Below the pieces are notes generated by a model, which searched no databases, was not told where the DNA came from, and saw only the letters and a list, made by a program, of their open reading frames with translations. Shown here in pieces: positions 39,692 to 50,236 of a stretch of DNA of 64,000 nt; the first letter of the stretch is position 1, and every line of letters starts with the position of its first letter. The DNA lies in assembly GCF_023824315.1 (NCBI RefSeq), contig NZ_CP098732.1, forward strand, positions 682,001 to 746,000, given 5' to 3'. Position numbers and translations under genes: made by a program. Source of the stretch: Acinetobacter tibetensis (GTDB lineage Bacteria; Pseudomonadota; Gammaproteobacteria; Pseudomonadales; Moraxellaceae).

Positions 39692-40810
39692 TTAACTGGT
39701 CATTATTTCAGGGTTGAGCAATTGTGCAGGGCTATAAGTCGCCGCATTCACATATGTTGGCTGCTTCAGCATAAGCTGACGTAACAGTTGTGCCGAAGCA
39801 GGCCCCATACATAAACCGTTTCTAAAATGTCCCAAATTGACCCAGACATTGTTGAGATGAGGTAGTTGACCAATATAGGGAATACCTTCGGGTGAACTTG
39901 GGCGTAAACCAGCCCAATTTTGCACTACAGGGAATTGGGCTAACTCAGGCACCATTTCATAAGCAGCTTCTAAAATATTCTGTTGAATCTGCTCGGTGGT
40001 TTCGGCATTGAACCCACACTCTTGCATGCTGGAACCACAGACAATATGACCATCCATCCGTGGAATGAGATACATGACTCGATTCATACACATGGTTGGT
40101 AGCCAGTGGGCAGGGGTTTTAATCAGCGCCATTTGCCCTTGTACTGGGCGAACGGGTAGTTCCAAACCCAGTTGCGCTGACCATAAACCAGACCAAGCAC
40201 CTGTTGTTAGCACGAATTGATCGGCATAGACTTTCTGTCCTGTTTCAGTTGCTACATATTCAACTTTGTCCTGCTGAATATGAAATTTCTGAATAGGCAT
40301 TTGATCGAAAAATTGAACCTTCGGATGCTGTTCTAAATAATGACGTAGCGATTGTAAGAGTCGAGGATTGCGTACATTGGCGATTTCTGGAAAGTAAATC
40401 GCATGTTGAAACTGCTCGGAAAGCTGCGGATTGATCTGATCTAATTGTTCACGCTGCAAGTATTCGCAGTGCTGCATGGGGTCTTGGAATTGAGTTTTAT
40501 AATTTAAACCGACTTCAAAATCGGTTTCATCCAAAATTAACATGCCTGTTTCATGAATCTGAAAATCAATCCCTGTGACTGGCTGTAATTTTTCATTCCA
40601 TGTTTGGTACAGGGCTTTACCATGTTGCGCCAAGAGATTGACTGCACGAGGATAGCGCCAAGGATACATTGGGGAAAGAATACCGCCACCTGCCCATGAG
40701 GCTTGCCCTGCATAGCTTTGGTTATAAATACTGACCTGACAGCCTTGTTCGACCAGTTCTAAAGCTGACAATAGGCCACTAATGCCAGCACCAATAATGA
40801 CGATATTCAT
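39692..40810 (-). CDS. thiO: FAD-dependent glycine oxidase
   Basis: 372 residues. Makes iminoglycine for the thiazole moiety of thiamine. FAD motif IVIIGAGISGLLSALEL, then ASWAGGGILSPMYPWRYP (a ThiO signature), and C-terminal WAGLRPSSPEGIPYIGQLPHLNNVWVNLGHFRNGLCMGPASAQLL. Other D-amino-acid oxidases are less likely. It follows hemB on the same strand after 16 bases. Confidence 0.87.
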   Translation of the reverse strand: MNIVIIGAGISGLLSALELVEQGCQVSIYNQSYAGQASWAGGGILSPMYPWRYPRAVNLLAQHGKALYQTWNEKLQPVTGIDFQIHETGMLILDETDFEVGLNYKTQFQDPMQHCEYLQREQLDQINPQLSEQFQHAIYFPEIANVRNPRLLQSLRHYLEQHPKVQFFDQMPIQKFHIQQDKVEYVATETGQKVYADQFVLTTGAWSGLWSAQLGLELPVRPVQGQMALIKTPAHWLPTMCMNRVMYLIPRMDGHIVCGSSMQECGFNAETTEQIQQNILEAAYEMVPELAQFPVVQNWAGLRPSSPEGIPYIGQLPHLNNVWVNLGHFRNGLCMGPASAQLLRQLMLKQPTYVNAATYSPAQLLNPEIMTS

Positions 40811-40826
40811 AAAAATTTGAGATCGA

Positions 40827-41921
<1,095 letters not shown>

Positions 41922-41948
41922 TCAAAATTTTAGGTGTTTGAGTAATTT

Positions 41949-42446
41949 ATGAGCGATATGGAAAAGAAATGGACGGGAGGGATCCACTTGGGTTCGAAAG
42001 TCGATATTGATGTGGTATTGCAACAATTATGTCATGCCTTTAATAGTTCGCCATTTTTCTCCCATAATGGCATGACGATGCGTGTGGTTGATCAGCAGAT
42101 TGAAGGCTATATTGAAATGCAGCCGTACATGATTGGAAATGTTGCTTTTCAAATTCTACATGGTGGCGTTGCTGCGACAATTCTAGACAGCGTTGGGGGA
42201 ATCGTGGCTATGGGTGAGTTGTATAAACGCGCTGAACCTGAGCAATTGCCTGACACCATTAAGAAGGTAACGCGACTAGCAACAGTCGATATGCGAGTCG
42301 ATTATTTAGCCCCTGGACGTGGAAAATTCTTTGTTGCTCGTGCAGAAACCTTACGCTTAGGGCGTAAAGGCTGCACCATGCGTATGACTTTGGTAAACGA
42401 TGAAGATAAAGCAATTGCGACGGCGATAGCGTCTTATGCGTTCTAA
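41949..42446 (+). CDS. hotdog-fold thioesterase (YigI-like)
   Basis: 165 residues. GNVAFQILHGGVAATILDSVGGIVAMGELY is the PaaI-type hotdog motif (HGG plus helix) and MRVDYLAPGRGKFFVARAETLRLGRKGCTMRMTL the following strands. Predicted acyl-CoA thioesterase resembling YigI. Divergent from hemB. Confidence 0.82.
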   Translation: MSDMEKKWTGGIHLGSKVDIDVVLQQLCHAFNSSPFFSHNGMTMRVVDQQIEGYIEMQPYMIGNVAFQILHGGVAATILDSVGGIVAMGELYKRAEPEQLPDTIKKVTRLATVDMRVDYLAPGRGKFFVARAETLRLGRKGCTMRMTLVNDEDKAIATAIASYAF

Positions 42447-42720
42447 AGTAGTTGAAAAGTAAATTATTTTGTTTGAACGGTTCTCTCAAAATAAGTTTTA
42501 AGCTGCCAAGATAATGGTGGCTTAAATCAATTAATAAACCAATCAGTCTAAAAAATCATTTCTCATATCATGAGTTTTTTATTTAAAATTCCCAGCCAAA
42601 TTTATATTAAAGAAATGACTTTCTCATCGACACGAATCTTCAGTTTTTAAAAATAAGTAAAAAACTGTTTGAGTTGTGGATTTTGTGGTGACCAAGTCTG
42701 TCTGGCTGAAGGAAGAAACG

Positions 42721-43854
42721 ATGACAGAAGCTTCAACGATTCCACCACAATCGAATGCCGCAAATATGCAAGCTAAACGTAAAAAGTCCTTTGCGATATT
42801 TGGAGCAATACTGGCGATTATTGCCGTGGTTTATGCAGTTTTGGCGTTATTTTTAAACCATTTTGTCAGTACGGACAATGCCTATGTTGGTGCAGAAACA
42901 GCTTCAATTACCTCAATGGTGAATGGTCAAGTACAACAAGTTTTGGTTAAAGATACACAAACTGTTAAACAAGGTGATGTGCTGGTTCAAATTGATGATC
43001 GCGATGCCAAAATTGCAGTTGCCGCAGCACAGGCAGAACTCACCAAAGCCAAGCGTCAATATAAGCAAACGCGTGCCAACAGTAGTGCATTGAATTCACA
43101 AGTGTTTGTGAGTGATGATGGTATTCACAGCGCTGAGGCACAGGTGCAAAAGGCACAAGTGGATTTAGGCAAGGCGGAAAAAGAATTACTGCGTCGTCAA
43201 CAACTGAGTACTTCGGGTGCTATTTCAAAAGAAGAATTAAGTACGGCACAAATTGCAGTAGAAAATGCACAAGCAAGTTTGGCGGTTTCACAAGCGACAT
43301 TGGCCCAAGCAAAATCAAATCAAAAAGCGGCACAAAGTACTTTGGCGGCTAATGATGCTTTGATTCAGGACAGTAATGAGAACTCAACTCCTGATGTGTT
43401 GATTGCCGAAACCAAATTAAAACAAGCGCTACTAGATTTAGAACGTACTCAAATTAAAGCTCCGCTTGATGGGGTAGTGACACGCCGAAATATTCAAGTG
43501 GGTCAACGTGTTGCCCCTGGTACTGTGATGATGATGGTCGTACCTGTGTCACAACTCTATGTCGATGCCAATTTCAAAGAAAGCCAGTTAGAAAAAGTTC
43601 GTGCAGGGCAAAAAGTCAGTTTAGTTTCTGACCTGTATGGGGATGCTGTTGAGTTTCACGGTACGGTTCAGGGATTCTCTGGCGGAACGGGTGCTGCTTT
43701 TGCCCTCATTCCTGCGCAAAATGCGACGGGTAACTGGATTAAAGTGGTACAACGTTTACCTGTCCGAATTGCCCTTGATTCACAAGAGTTGGCGAAACAT
43801 CCGCTACGTGTTGGACTTTCAATGGAAGCCAAAATCGATTTGCGTTCGAAGTAA
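42721..43854 (+). CDS. emrA: multidrug efflux membrane fusion protein
   Basis: 377 residues from the ATG at 42721 (GGAAGAAA upstream); the longer frame from 42676 is unlikely. One N-terminal transmembrane helix (FAIFGAILAIIAVVYAVLALFL), then HlyD-type biotinyl-lipoyl and coiled-coil regions with DNAYVGAETASITSMVNGQV and IKAPLDGVVTRRNIQVGQRVAPG. It connects EmrB to an outer membrane channel. No tolC-like gene is adjacent. Six bases from emrB. Confidence 0.9.
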   Translation: MTEASTIPPQSNAANMQAKRKKSFAIFGAILAIIAVVYAVLALFLNHFVSTDNAYVGAETASITSMVNGQVQQVLVKDTQTVKQGDVLVQIDDRDAKIAVAAAQAELTKAKRQYKQTRANSSALNSQVFVSDDGIHSAEAQVQKAQVDLGKAEKELLRRQQLSTSGAISKEELSTAQIAVENAQASLAVSQATLAQAKSNQKAAQSTLAANDALIQDSNENSTPDVLIAETKLKQALLDLERTQIKAPLDGVVTRRNIQVGQRVAPGTVMMMVVPVSQLYVDANFKESQLEKVRAGQKVSLVSDLYGDAVEFHGTVQGFSGGTGAAFALIPAQNATGNWIKVVQRLPVRIALDSQELAKHPLRVGLSMEAKIDLRSK

Positions 43855-43860
43855 TTTCTT

Positions 43861-45384
43861 ATGAACCAGTATCGTCCTTTTGGTGATTTACAAGGTAGCC
43901 GCTTAATGCTCGCTGCCTTTGTACTGGCATTGGCGAACTTTATGGTGGTGCTCGACATGACCATTGCCAATGTCTCGGTTCCGCATATTACTGGGAGTTT
44001 GGCCGTTTCAAGCTCGCAGGGTACTTGGGTGATTACCTCTTATGCAGTTGCAGAAGCAATCTGTGTGCCTTTGACTGGTTGGCTGGCAGGACGTTTCGGA
44101 ACAGTACGATTATTTGTGATTAGCCTGATTGGTTTCACCACTTTTTCAGTTTTGTGTGGATTATCCACCAGTTTAGAAATGTTGGTGTTTTGCCGTATTG
44201 GTCAGGGGCTGTTTGGTGGTCCGATTATGCCGCTCAGTCAGACCTTGCTCATGCGTATTTTCCCACCTGAAAAACAATCTCAGGCGATGGGTATGTGGGC
44301 CATGACTACGGTTGTTGGTCCCATTTTAGGTCCAATTCTGGGCGGTTCGATTAGTGATAATTGGTCATGGCACTGGATTTTCTTTATCAATATTCCCGTC
44401 GGTATTATTTGTGCCTTAGCGGCAATACGTTTATTAAAACCTGCAGAAACAGATAAATTCCGTTTGCCGATTGACGCCATAGGTTTAGGTTTATTGGTGC
44501 TCTGGATTGGGGCTTTACAGCTCATGCTCGATTTGGGGCATGAAAATGACTGGTTTAACAGTACTTTTATTTGCTTCCTTGCAGTCATTACGGTCATTGG
44601 TTTAATCGCATTTATCATCTGGGAGCTGACTGAGCAGCACCCGATTGTGAATATTGCAATTTTCCGTTATCGCGGTTTTAGCGTTTCAGTGTTGTCCTTG
44701 GCGTTTGCTTTTGGTGGCTTTTTTGCCAGTATTGTCTTAATTCCACAGTGGGTACAGATGAATTTGGGCTACACCGCGACGTGGGCGGGTTATCTGACTG
44801 CCACCATGGGCTTTGGTAGTTTGACCATGTCACCGATTGTGGCAAAACTGGCAAACAAGCATGATCCGCGTGCTTTAGCCAGTTTTGGCTTGCTGCTGAT
44901 GGGGATTGTAACCTTGATGCGTGCCTTTTGGGTGACCGATGCCGACTTTATGACTTTGGCAATGCCTCAGATATTACAAGGTTTTGCTGTACCATTCTTC
45001 TTTATTCCATTGTCGAATATTGCACTGGGTTCAGTCTTGCCACAAGAAATGGCTTCGGCTGCCGGCTTAATGAACTTCTTAAGAACCATGGCAGGTGCCA
45101 TTGGGGCTTCCATCGCCGTAACCATTTGGGATGACCATGCCAAAGTGGCACGGACTGAAATGGTCGCAAATTTGCACACCAGTGAAGTCCAAAATACGCT
45201 CATACAAAATGGTATGACTCATGAAACGGCTTTAGGAGTAATTTCTAACTTGGTCGACAAAGAAGCCATGACCATGTCGGTCGATCATGTTTTCTTTATC
45301 TTAACCTTGGTGTTTGTTGTGGCAAGTTTATTGATTTGGCTTGCACCTAAACCGAAAACCAAAGTCACAGGACCGAGTCATTAA
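43861..45384 (+). CDS. emrB: DHA2-family MFS drug exporter
   Basis: 507 residues, 14 transmembrane segments. Motif C/D features: VVLDMTIANVSVPHI (helix 1), GWLAGRFGTVRLF (motif A), and GPILGPILGGSISDNWSWHWIFFINIPVGI (motif C and after), typical of EmrB/QacA proteins. Works with EmrA to export hydrophobic toxic compounds. Confidence 0.92.
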   Translation: MNQYRPFGDLQGSRLMLAAFVLALANFMVVLDMTIANVSVPHITGSLAVSSSQGTWVITSYAVAEAICVPLTGWLAGRFGTVRLFVISLIGFTTFSVLCGLSTSLEMLVFCRIGQGLFGGPIMPLSQTLLMRIFPPEKQSQAMGMWAMTTVVGPILGPILGGSISDNWSWHWIFFINIPVGIICALAAIRLLKPAETDKFRLPIDAIGLGLLVLWIGALQLMLDLGHENDWFNSTFICFLAVITVIGLIAFIIWELTEQHPIVNIAIFRYRGFSVSVLSLAFAFGGFFASIVLIPQWVQMNLGYTATWAGYLTATMGFGSLTMSPIVAKLANKHDPRALASFGLLLMGIVTLMRAFWVTDADFMTLAMPQILQGFAVPFFFIPLSNIALGSVLPQEMASAAGLMNFLRTMAGAIGASIAVTIWDDHAKVARTEMVANLHTSEVQNTLIQNGMTHETALGVISNLVDKEAMTMSVDHVFFILTLVFVVASLLIWLAPKPKTKVTGPSH

Positions 45385-45394
45385 GCTTTAGCCC

Positions 45395-45424
45395 GAGCAC
45401 CGCAATAGAATATTCGCGGTGCTC
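45395..45424. terminator. hairpin between emrB and glpK
   Basis: GAGCACCGC/GCGGTGCTC, a GC-rich 9-bp stem with a 12-base loop between converging genes. No T-run follows on either strand, so termination efficiency is doubtful. Confidence 0.45.
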
Positions 45425-45430
45425 AAAAAT

Positions 45431-46915
45431 CTAAATTTCAGATTTTGCTCGTTTTAATGCTGTACGCCATTGATGTAAATGTTGCTGACGCTGATCTTCC
45501 GACATTTTAGGCTCGAACATTCGATCCAATTGCCAAGATGCAGCAACCTCAGAAACATTAGAAAAAATCCCCATCTTCAATCCTGCCATTGCAGCCGCAC
45601 CCCATGCCGTAGATTCCAGCATTTTAGGGCGTAGCACAGGGACATTGAGCATATCGGCTTGAAATTGCATCAACATATCATTGTGACTGGCACCACCATC
45701 AACTCTTAACTCTTTTAAGGGATGTGTGATATCAGCTTGCATGGCATTTAGAACATCAGAAACCTGAAAGGCAATGGATTCTAATGCAGCTCGGGCGATA
45801 TGTGCCTTTGAGGTTCCTCGTGACATACCACAGAGCAATGCACGCGCATTACTGTCCCAATGTGGCGCGCCTAATCCTGTGAATGCAGGAACCAACACGA
45901 CGCCGTCAGAATCTTGTACTTGGCAGGCAAGTTTTTCAACTTCTGAACTGTGCTGAATAATCCCGAGCCCATCTCTGAGCCATTGCACAATCGCGCCTGC
46001 CATAAATACACTGCCTTCCAGTGCAAAGGTATTTTGTTGGTGACATTGCCAAGCCAGTGTGGTGAGCAATTGATTTTGGCTGTATTGAATTTGGTCACCC
46101 GTATTAAACAACATGAAGCAACCTGTACCATAGGTATTCTTCGCAGTGCCTGCCTCAAAACAAGATTGTCCAAACAGTGCCGATTGCTGATCCCCTAAAA
46201 TTCCTGCAATTGGAATTTCTGCACCCAATAATCCTGAGGCAGTATTGGCAATGTAACGATCTGACGAAATGATGGTTGGAAGCACTGAAGCAGGGATGTT
46301 GAATAATTCTAATAACTCTTCATCCCATTGTTGGCTTGCCAAATTCATGAGCATGGTACGCGAGGCGTTACTGGCTTCAATCACATGTTCTGCGCCACGC
46401 GTGAGATTCCAAACCAGCCAACTATCAATCGTGCCAAAAGCAACATGTCCTTGATTTGCCAGAGTTCTTAAGCCATCGACATTTTCAAGTAACCAAACCA
46501 GTTTACCTGCACTAAAATACGGATCGATTCTTAAGCCTGTTTTTTTGTGAATGATGGCTAACAAGTTGCGTTTGGTGAGTTGATCACACCATGCAGTTGC
46601 ACGACGGTCTTGCCAAACAATGGCTGGTGCAAGTGGAATGCCAGTACGTTTGTCCCAAACCACAGTCGTTTCACGTTGGTTAGTTACCCCAATGGCTTTA
46701 ATATCCTTTGCAAAGAGATGTGCCGAGGCGATGGCTTGTTGCACCACAGCAATTTGAGTGCTCCAGATTTCTTGGGCATCTTGCTCGACCCAACCTGAAT
46801 GAGGGGTACGAATTTGAGTTTCACGTTGAGCTGTTGCGTAGATTTTTCCTTGTTCATCAAAAATAATGGCTCTACTCGAGGTTGTTCCTTGATCAAGTGC
46901 AAGTAAATAGCTCAT
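45431..46915 (-). CDS. glpK: glycerol kinase
   Basis: 494 residues, FGGY-family kinase making glycerol 3-phosphate. YLLALDQGTTSSRAIIFD, GWVEQDAQEIW, ITNQRETTVVWD-like (VTNQRETTVVWDKRTG) and the ATP site LRVDGGASHNDMLMQFQAD are all present. It stands alone; no glpF or glpD is in the window. Confidence 0.95.
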   Translation of the reverse strand: MSYLLALDQGTTSSRAIIFDEQGKIYATAQRETQIRTPHSGWVEQDAQEIWSTQIAVVQQAIASAHLFAKDIKAIGVTNQRETTVVWDKRTGIPLAPAIVWQDRRATAWCDQLTKRNLLAIIHKKTGLRIDPYFSAGKLVWLLENVDGLRTLANQGHVAFGTIDSWLVWNLTRGAEHVIEASNASRTMLMNLASQQWDEELLELFNIPASVLPTIISSDRYIANTASGLLGAEIPIAGILGDQQSALFGQSCFEAGTAKNTYGTGCFMLFNTGDQIQYSQNQLLTTLAWQCHQQNTFALEGSVFMAGAIVQWLRDGLGIIQHSSEVEKLACQVQDSDGVVLVPAFTGLGAPHWDSNARALLCGMSRGTSKAHIARAALESIAFQVSDVLNAMQADITHPLKELRVDGGASHNDMLMQFQADMLNVPVLRPKMLESTAWGAAAMAGLKMGIFSNVSEVAASWQLDRMFEPKMSEDQRQQHLHQWRTALKRAKSEI

Positions 46916-47044
46916 GTTTTTATTTTTTAACTCTTGAAATATGAAAGATTACCGCAATAATGTAATAGAACGCAGTTGCTTCTGTAAATACTGTGAAATT
47001 ACCTCGTAATTTTCGATATTTATGTTATGATTGCTATACACTTT

Positions 47045-47403
47045 GGGGGTGTTTCTGGCTTCGACGCTGGTGATGAAACTCATAGATGCATGTCGAGAGC
47101 GCATTTTCTCTCGTAAATCAAATTTGCATTTTTTAGTCGCAAACGACGAATCATACGCTCTAGCTGCCTAAGGGCAGCTTGTCCGCCTCTCCGAATACTT
47201 GTGGTTAGAGAGTCCGACTGAAGCGCACGCACACAAGTCCGTATAAAACCAAGCCTCGGGGTTTTGTACTAAATTAAGAGGATCGCGATTTGTACCCTGT
47301 TCGTCGGGTCACAAAGAGTTAAAACAATAGACGATATCTAAGCATGTAGTATTCTCGAGCGTAGTGCTGGCGGACGCGGGTTCAACTCCCGCCACCTCCA
47401 CCA
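47045..47403 (+). ncRNA. ssrA: transfer-messenger RNA (tmRNA)
   Basis: The 5' end GGGGGTG pairs with CACCTCC at 47393-47399 to form the acceptor stem, followed by ACCA at 47400-47403, so CCA is encoded. TTCAACTCCCGCC forms the T-arm. The tag frame starts with the resume codon GCA at 47139 and ends at TAA 47169-47171, encoding ANDESYALAA. tmRNA rescues ribosomes stalled on broken mRNA together with SmpB. The 3' end is also the attachment site of the element that follows. Confidence 0.97.
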
Positions 47404-47405
47404 AA
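47390..47405 (+). other. attL of the ssrA-integrated element
   Basis: The last bases of ssrA, CGCCACCTCCACCAAA, recur with one T missing at 51932-51946. The integrase gene starts 178 bases downstream. Integration into tmRNA 3' ends is well known for tyrosine integrases. Confidence 0.6.
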
Positions 47406-47421
47406 TACTTAAATTTGTATA

Positions 47422-47434
47422 ACGCAATATGACG
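47422..47434 (+). repeat. element motif copy 1 (upstream of int)
   Basis: ACGCAATATGACG, first of three near-identical 13-mers in the element; half-sites CGTTATAT follow at 47433-47440 and 47496-47503 in inverted orientation. Confidence 0.5.
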
Positions 47435-47449
47435 TTATATAAGTAAATA

Positions 47450-47481
47450 AAGCTTAAATCTTAATGGTTTAGGCTTTTTTT
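47450..47481 (+). terminator. terminator after ssrA
   Basis: AAGCTTAAA pairs with TTTAGGCTT (one G-T pair), followed by a T7 run, 47 bases after the tmRNA end. A similar hairpin follows the second att copy at 51977. Confidence 0.8.
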
Positions 47482-47527
47482 ATGCCTGTTTATGCCGTTA
47501 TATGAAGTTTCTTATAGCTTGTTGCTG

Positions 47528-47573
47528 TGTATGGTAGCGTGTATAGTGTGAGTTAGCGAAAAGCCACCATACA
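47528..47573. repeat. putative integrase arm-type sites, left end
   Basis: TGTATGGT at 47528-47535, the variant TGTATAG at 47540, and the inverted copy ACCATACA at 47566-47573, directly before the int start codon. The same 8-mer occurs twice near the right end. Confidence 0.5.
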
Positions 47574-47582
47574 AGACATGCG

Positions 47583-48827
47583 ATGAAAAAATCAGATGTA
47601 AAGTCTTATCCGATGCGAGATACCGTATTAGGTTCATTGGAAGCAGAAGAAAAAGAGTACCGCATTAATGACGGAAATAACTTACATTTTGTAGTTCACC
47701 CTAAAGGCAATAAGCGATGGGAGCTAAGGTATAAAAAGCCTAGCACTGGTAAGTGGTCATGGGTTGGTTTAGGTACATATCCTGAAGTTGGTGGAAGCTT
47801 TGCAAGAAAGAGAGCTGATGAAGCTCGTAAGTTAATTGCTCAAGGTGTTGATCCAGTTGTACAGAAAGCGGAAGTTAGACTAGCGACATTGGAGCAAGGG
47901 GCTTTTACTTTTCAACAACTCGCTGAAGAGTTTTATCTTACAAAAACATGGACACCAGATACTAAGGCTAGGAATTTAGGTGCATTAAATAACCATGTCA
48001 TGCCTGCAATGGGTAAGAAAGATTACCGAAATATCACTAAGCAAGAATGGCATGCTCTCTTTCAAGAGATACAAAACAAGCTGAATCCTCGTACAGGTAA
48101 ACCGATTATTGAAACAGGGCAGCGCGTTACAGCATTGGTGCGTGAAATTTATGATTATGCTGAGGTAACAGGGAAAGCAACTTACAATCCTATTACTAAT
48201 TTGCATAAGTATCTGAAAAAGCACGAAAGTAATGGGATGAAGCATGTAGGTGATGAGGAGCTACCAGCATTATTACGAGCTATAGATAAGTATCCAGCAT
48301 TGGATACACGTATTGGTCTTAAATTGCTTTCAATACTCTTTAACAGACCATCGGAGTTGCGAGAGGCGGTATGGGAAGAGTTTGATTTGGAAAAGGGTAT
48401 ATGGTTAATTCCAGCATCAAGAATGAAGATGGGAAAAGAGCATAAAATCCCATTGGCAAAGCAAGCTTTGGAGTCACTTCAAGAGTTAAAACAATTAACA
48501 GGTCATTCACTTTATTTATTTCCCAGCAGAAGCAGTAAAAATAAACCTAAGTCGGATACGGTCTTTATCGAAGCTTTAAAGAGAATGGGCTATGGTGGAA
48601 AGCAAAACCCTCATGGATTTCGTCATATTGCCAGTACAATTTTAAATAACCAGTTTAGTGATAAGCCTCAAGTGGTGGAAGCTTGTTTAGCACATACTAA
48701 AAATGGTGTTAAAGGCACATACGATAAAGCGACTCATTTTGATGAGCGAAAAGTCATGATGCAATGGTATGCCGATTATTTGGAAAAGCTAGCTGATGAA
48801 AATGTTATTCAATTTAAGAAGGCTTGA
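47583..48827 (+). CDS. int: tyrosine recombinase / site-specific integrase (P4 type)
   Basis: 414 residues. The N-terminal DUF4102 arm-binding domain (LHFVVHPKGNKRWELRYKKP...WVGLGTYPEVGGSFARKRADEARKLIAQGVDP) precedes the SAM-like core-binding domain and the catalytic domain with Arg in LFNRPSELREAVW, Lys in EHKIPL, HGFRH, and CLAHT...GTYDKATHFDERKVMMQWY ending in the nucleophilic Tyr region. It sits 178 bases from the ssrA end and should catalyse integration there. Intact. Confidence 0.95.
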   Translation: MKKSDVKSYPMRDTVLGSLEAEEKEYRINDGNNLHFVVHPKGNKRWELRYKKPSTGKWSWVGLGTYPEVGGSFARKRADEARKLIAQGVDPVVQKAEVRLATLEQGAFTFQQLAEEFYLTKTWTPDTKARNLGALNNHVMPAMGKKDYRNITKQEWHALFQEIQNKLNPRTGKPIIETGQRVTALVREIYDYAEVTGKATYNPITNLHKYLKKHESNGMKHVGDEELPALLRAIDKYPALDTRIGLKLLSILFNRPSELREAVWEEFDLEKGIWLIPASRMKMGKEHKIPLAKQALESLQELKQLTGHSLYLFPSRSSKNKPKSDTVFIEALKRMGYGGKQNPHGFRHIASTILNNQFSDKPQVVEACLAHTKNGVKGTYDKATHFDERKVMMQWYADYLEKLADENVIQFKKA

Positions 48828-49242
48828 TATTTTAAAATCATGCCTAAAACGCCGTTGGGTGTAGTTCAGATTGTTAAACCCTGTGTATACAAATTGTCGA
48901 TATGTTCCTAATGTCAGGCATGCTGGTTCCCCACGCTCACTGTTAATTATTTAAAATTAGGGATAGGTTTTTAGTGATGGAAAGGGTTTAATAATGAGTC
49001 CAAGTGATTAAAAAACAATCGCATAACAGTTGAAATATTTTGATGAATGAATTATATTGAAAAGTCTTATGTTATGTGTTAACGCAACATAACGGAATGA
49101 TTGTGCAATTGCATAGTTAATTTCTAAATTATCCAAGTCAGGGTAATTCAATCTAAAACTTAACTGCTCTACATCTAGTTCAAAAAGAACTATCGAGGTG
49201 TGGGGTTTTCTGCATTCTAAATTTTATTAAAGGAGAAATACC
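48828..49242. other. gene-free spacer between int and rep
   Basis: No credible ORF on either strand. It contains GTTATGT/ACATAAC (49071-49077 with 49087-49093), a 7-bp dyad that overlaps motif copy 2 at 49082-49094. The region is the likely place for the rep promoter and possibly the replication origin. Confidence 0.5.
49082..49094 (+). repeat. element motif copy 2 (upstream of rep)
   Basis: ACGCAACATAACG, matching copies 1 and 3, about 150 bases before the rep start and within a small dyad. Confidence 0.5.
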
Positions 49243-50181
49243 ATTCTAAACCTAAACCTTAACTTATTAACTGATGAGGAAAAGCCTAAGTTAAATTTAT
49301 ACGCTATAGATTACTTAAAAATAGAATTACAACTAACAAATAATCCAAAGGAATTATCAGAGAAAGTAGTAGTTCCTTTTACTAAATTTGATGGTGTGTA
49401 CTCAAGACAACAAGAATCATATGGTCAGCAATGGGTACATGGTTCTCATAATGATCGGATACAAGTTAAAGCTAAAAATGCTAATACGATCGTCATTCAG
49501 GGTAACTTGTTTAAGTGGTTATACGGACATAATGTCACAGGTAGTACCGATTTAATCCAATTAGTTTCAGATACAGTTGATGAGTTGACTCATGTATTTG
49601 ATGCCTTAACTCCGACAAATGACGAGCTAGATAATATCAAGCAAGGGCTGTTTAAGATTCATCGTATTGACTTGAATAAAGCGATTCTATTTGCTGATAA
49701 ACAGCAAGCTCAAGTGTATTTGGCAAAGATCAAAGAGCATGGTACTTATCCACGGCGTAAGAAAGAAACGCAGGGTAATGGTACTTACTTTGGTTTGAGG
49801 AGTACACGTACAACTCTGCTTTATTACCATAAAGGCACTGAGGTTAGTACGCACAAGAAGCAGCACAAACGTATCACAGCAGAATTGCAAGCCTATGCAG
49901 ATTGTATGGTTCGATGTGAAGTACGTTTATATAGTCAGCATTTACGTGATAACAATTTAAATTATGGTCATGTTTGGGATGATGATTTAGTTGTGAAAAC
50001 AGTTGATGAGCAGCATGCACTTTTGAATTTACCACCTCCGATAGCTGAAAAGGACTTGCCTCCGAAGTATGTAAGATTCTTGGCAACCTATAAGCAGGGA
50101 GCATTGCCAATAGCCTATACAGCATCTACTACAGTGCGATTTAAGCGCGATTTAGCTAAGAAGTATGGAATATTGGTATGA
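49243..50181 (+). CDS. phage II/X-type replication initiation protein, apparent ATT start
   Basis: 312 residues if it begins at the ATT codon at 49243. The frame contains no ATG, GTG or TTG between an upstream stop and GTG 49396, yet AAAGGAGA lies at ideal spacing before ATT. The stretch it adds holds LYAIDYLKIELQ, the family's N-terminal strand. Later YFGLRSTRTTLLYYHKGTEV is the catalytic region of gene II/X-type nicking proteins, which start rolling-circle replication. Either a true rare start, as in infC, or a mutated ATG with weaker start at 49396. Confidence 0.7.
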   Translation: MLNLNLNLLTDEEKPKLNLYAIDYLKIELQLTNNPKELSEKVVVPFTKFDGVYSRQQESYGQQWVHGSHNDRIQVKAKNANTIVIQGNLFKWLYGHNVTGSTDLIQLVSDTVDELTHVFDALTPTNDELDNIKQGLFKIHRIDLNKAILFADKQQAQVYLAKIKEHGTYPRRKKETQGNGTYFGLRSTRTTLLYYHKGTEVSTHKKQHKRITAELQAYADCMVRCEVRLYSQHLRDNNLNYGHVWDDDLVVKTVDEQHALLNLPPPIAEKDLPPKYVRFLATYKQGALPIAYTASTTVRFKRDLAKKYGILV

Positions 50182-50201
50182 ATGGAAAACGAGGCTATAA
50201 C

Positions 50202-50214
50202 ACGCAATATAACG
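50202..50214 (+). repeat. element motif copy 3 (upstream of alpA)
   Basis: ACGCAATATAACG, 22 bases before the alpA-like start codon and just after the rep stop. Position suits an autoregulatory operator. Confidence 0.5.
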
Positions 50215-50236
50215 GTTTTAAGGGGGTATAAATAGG

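Noticed and set aside
45385..45430. Strong terminator after emrB
   Set aside because: The 9-bp GC-rich hairpin lacks a T-run on both strands, so I list it only as a low-confidence terminator.
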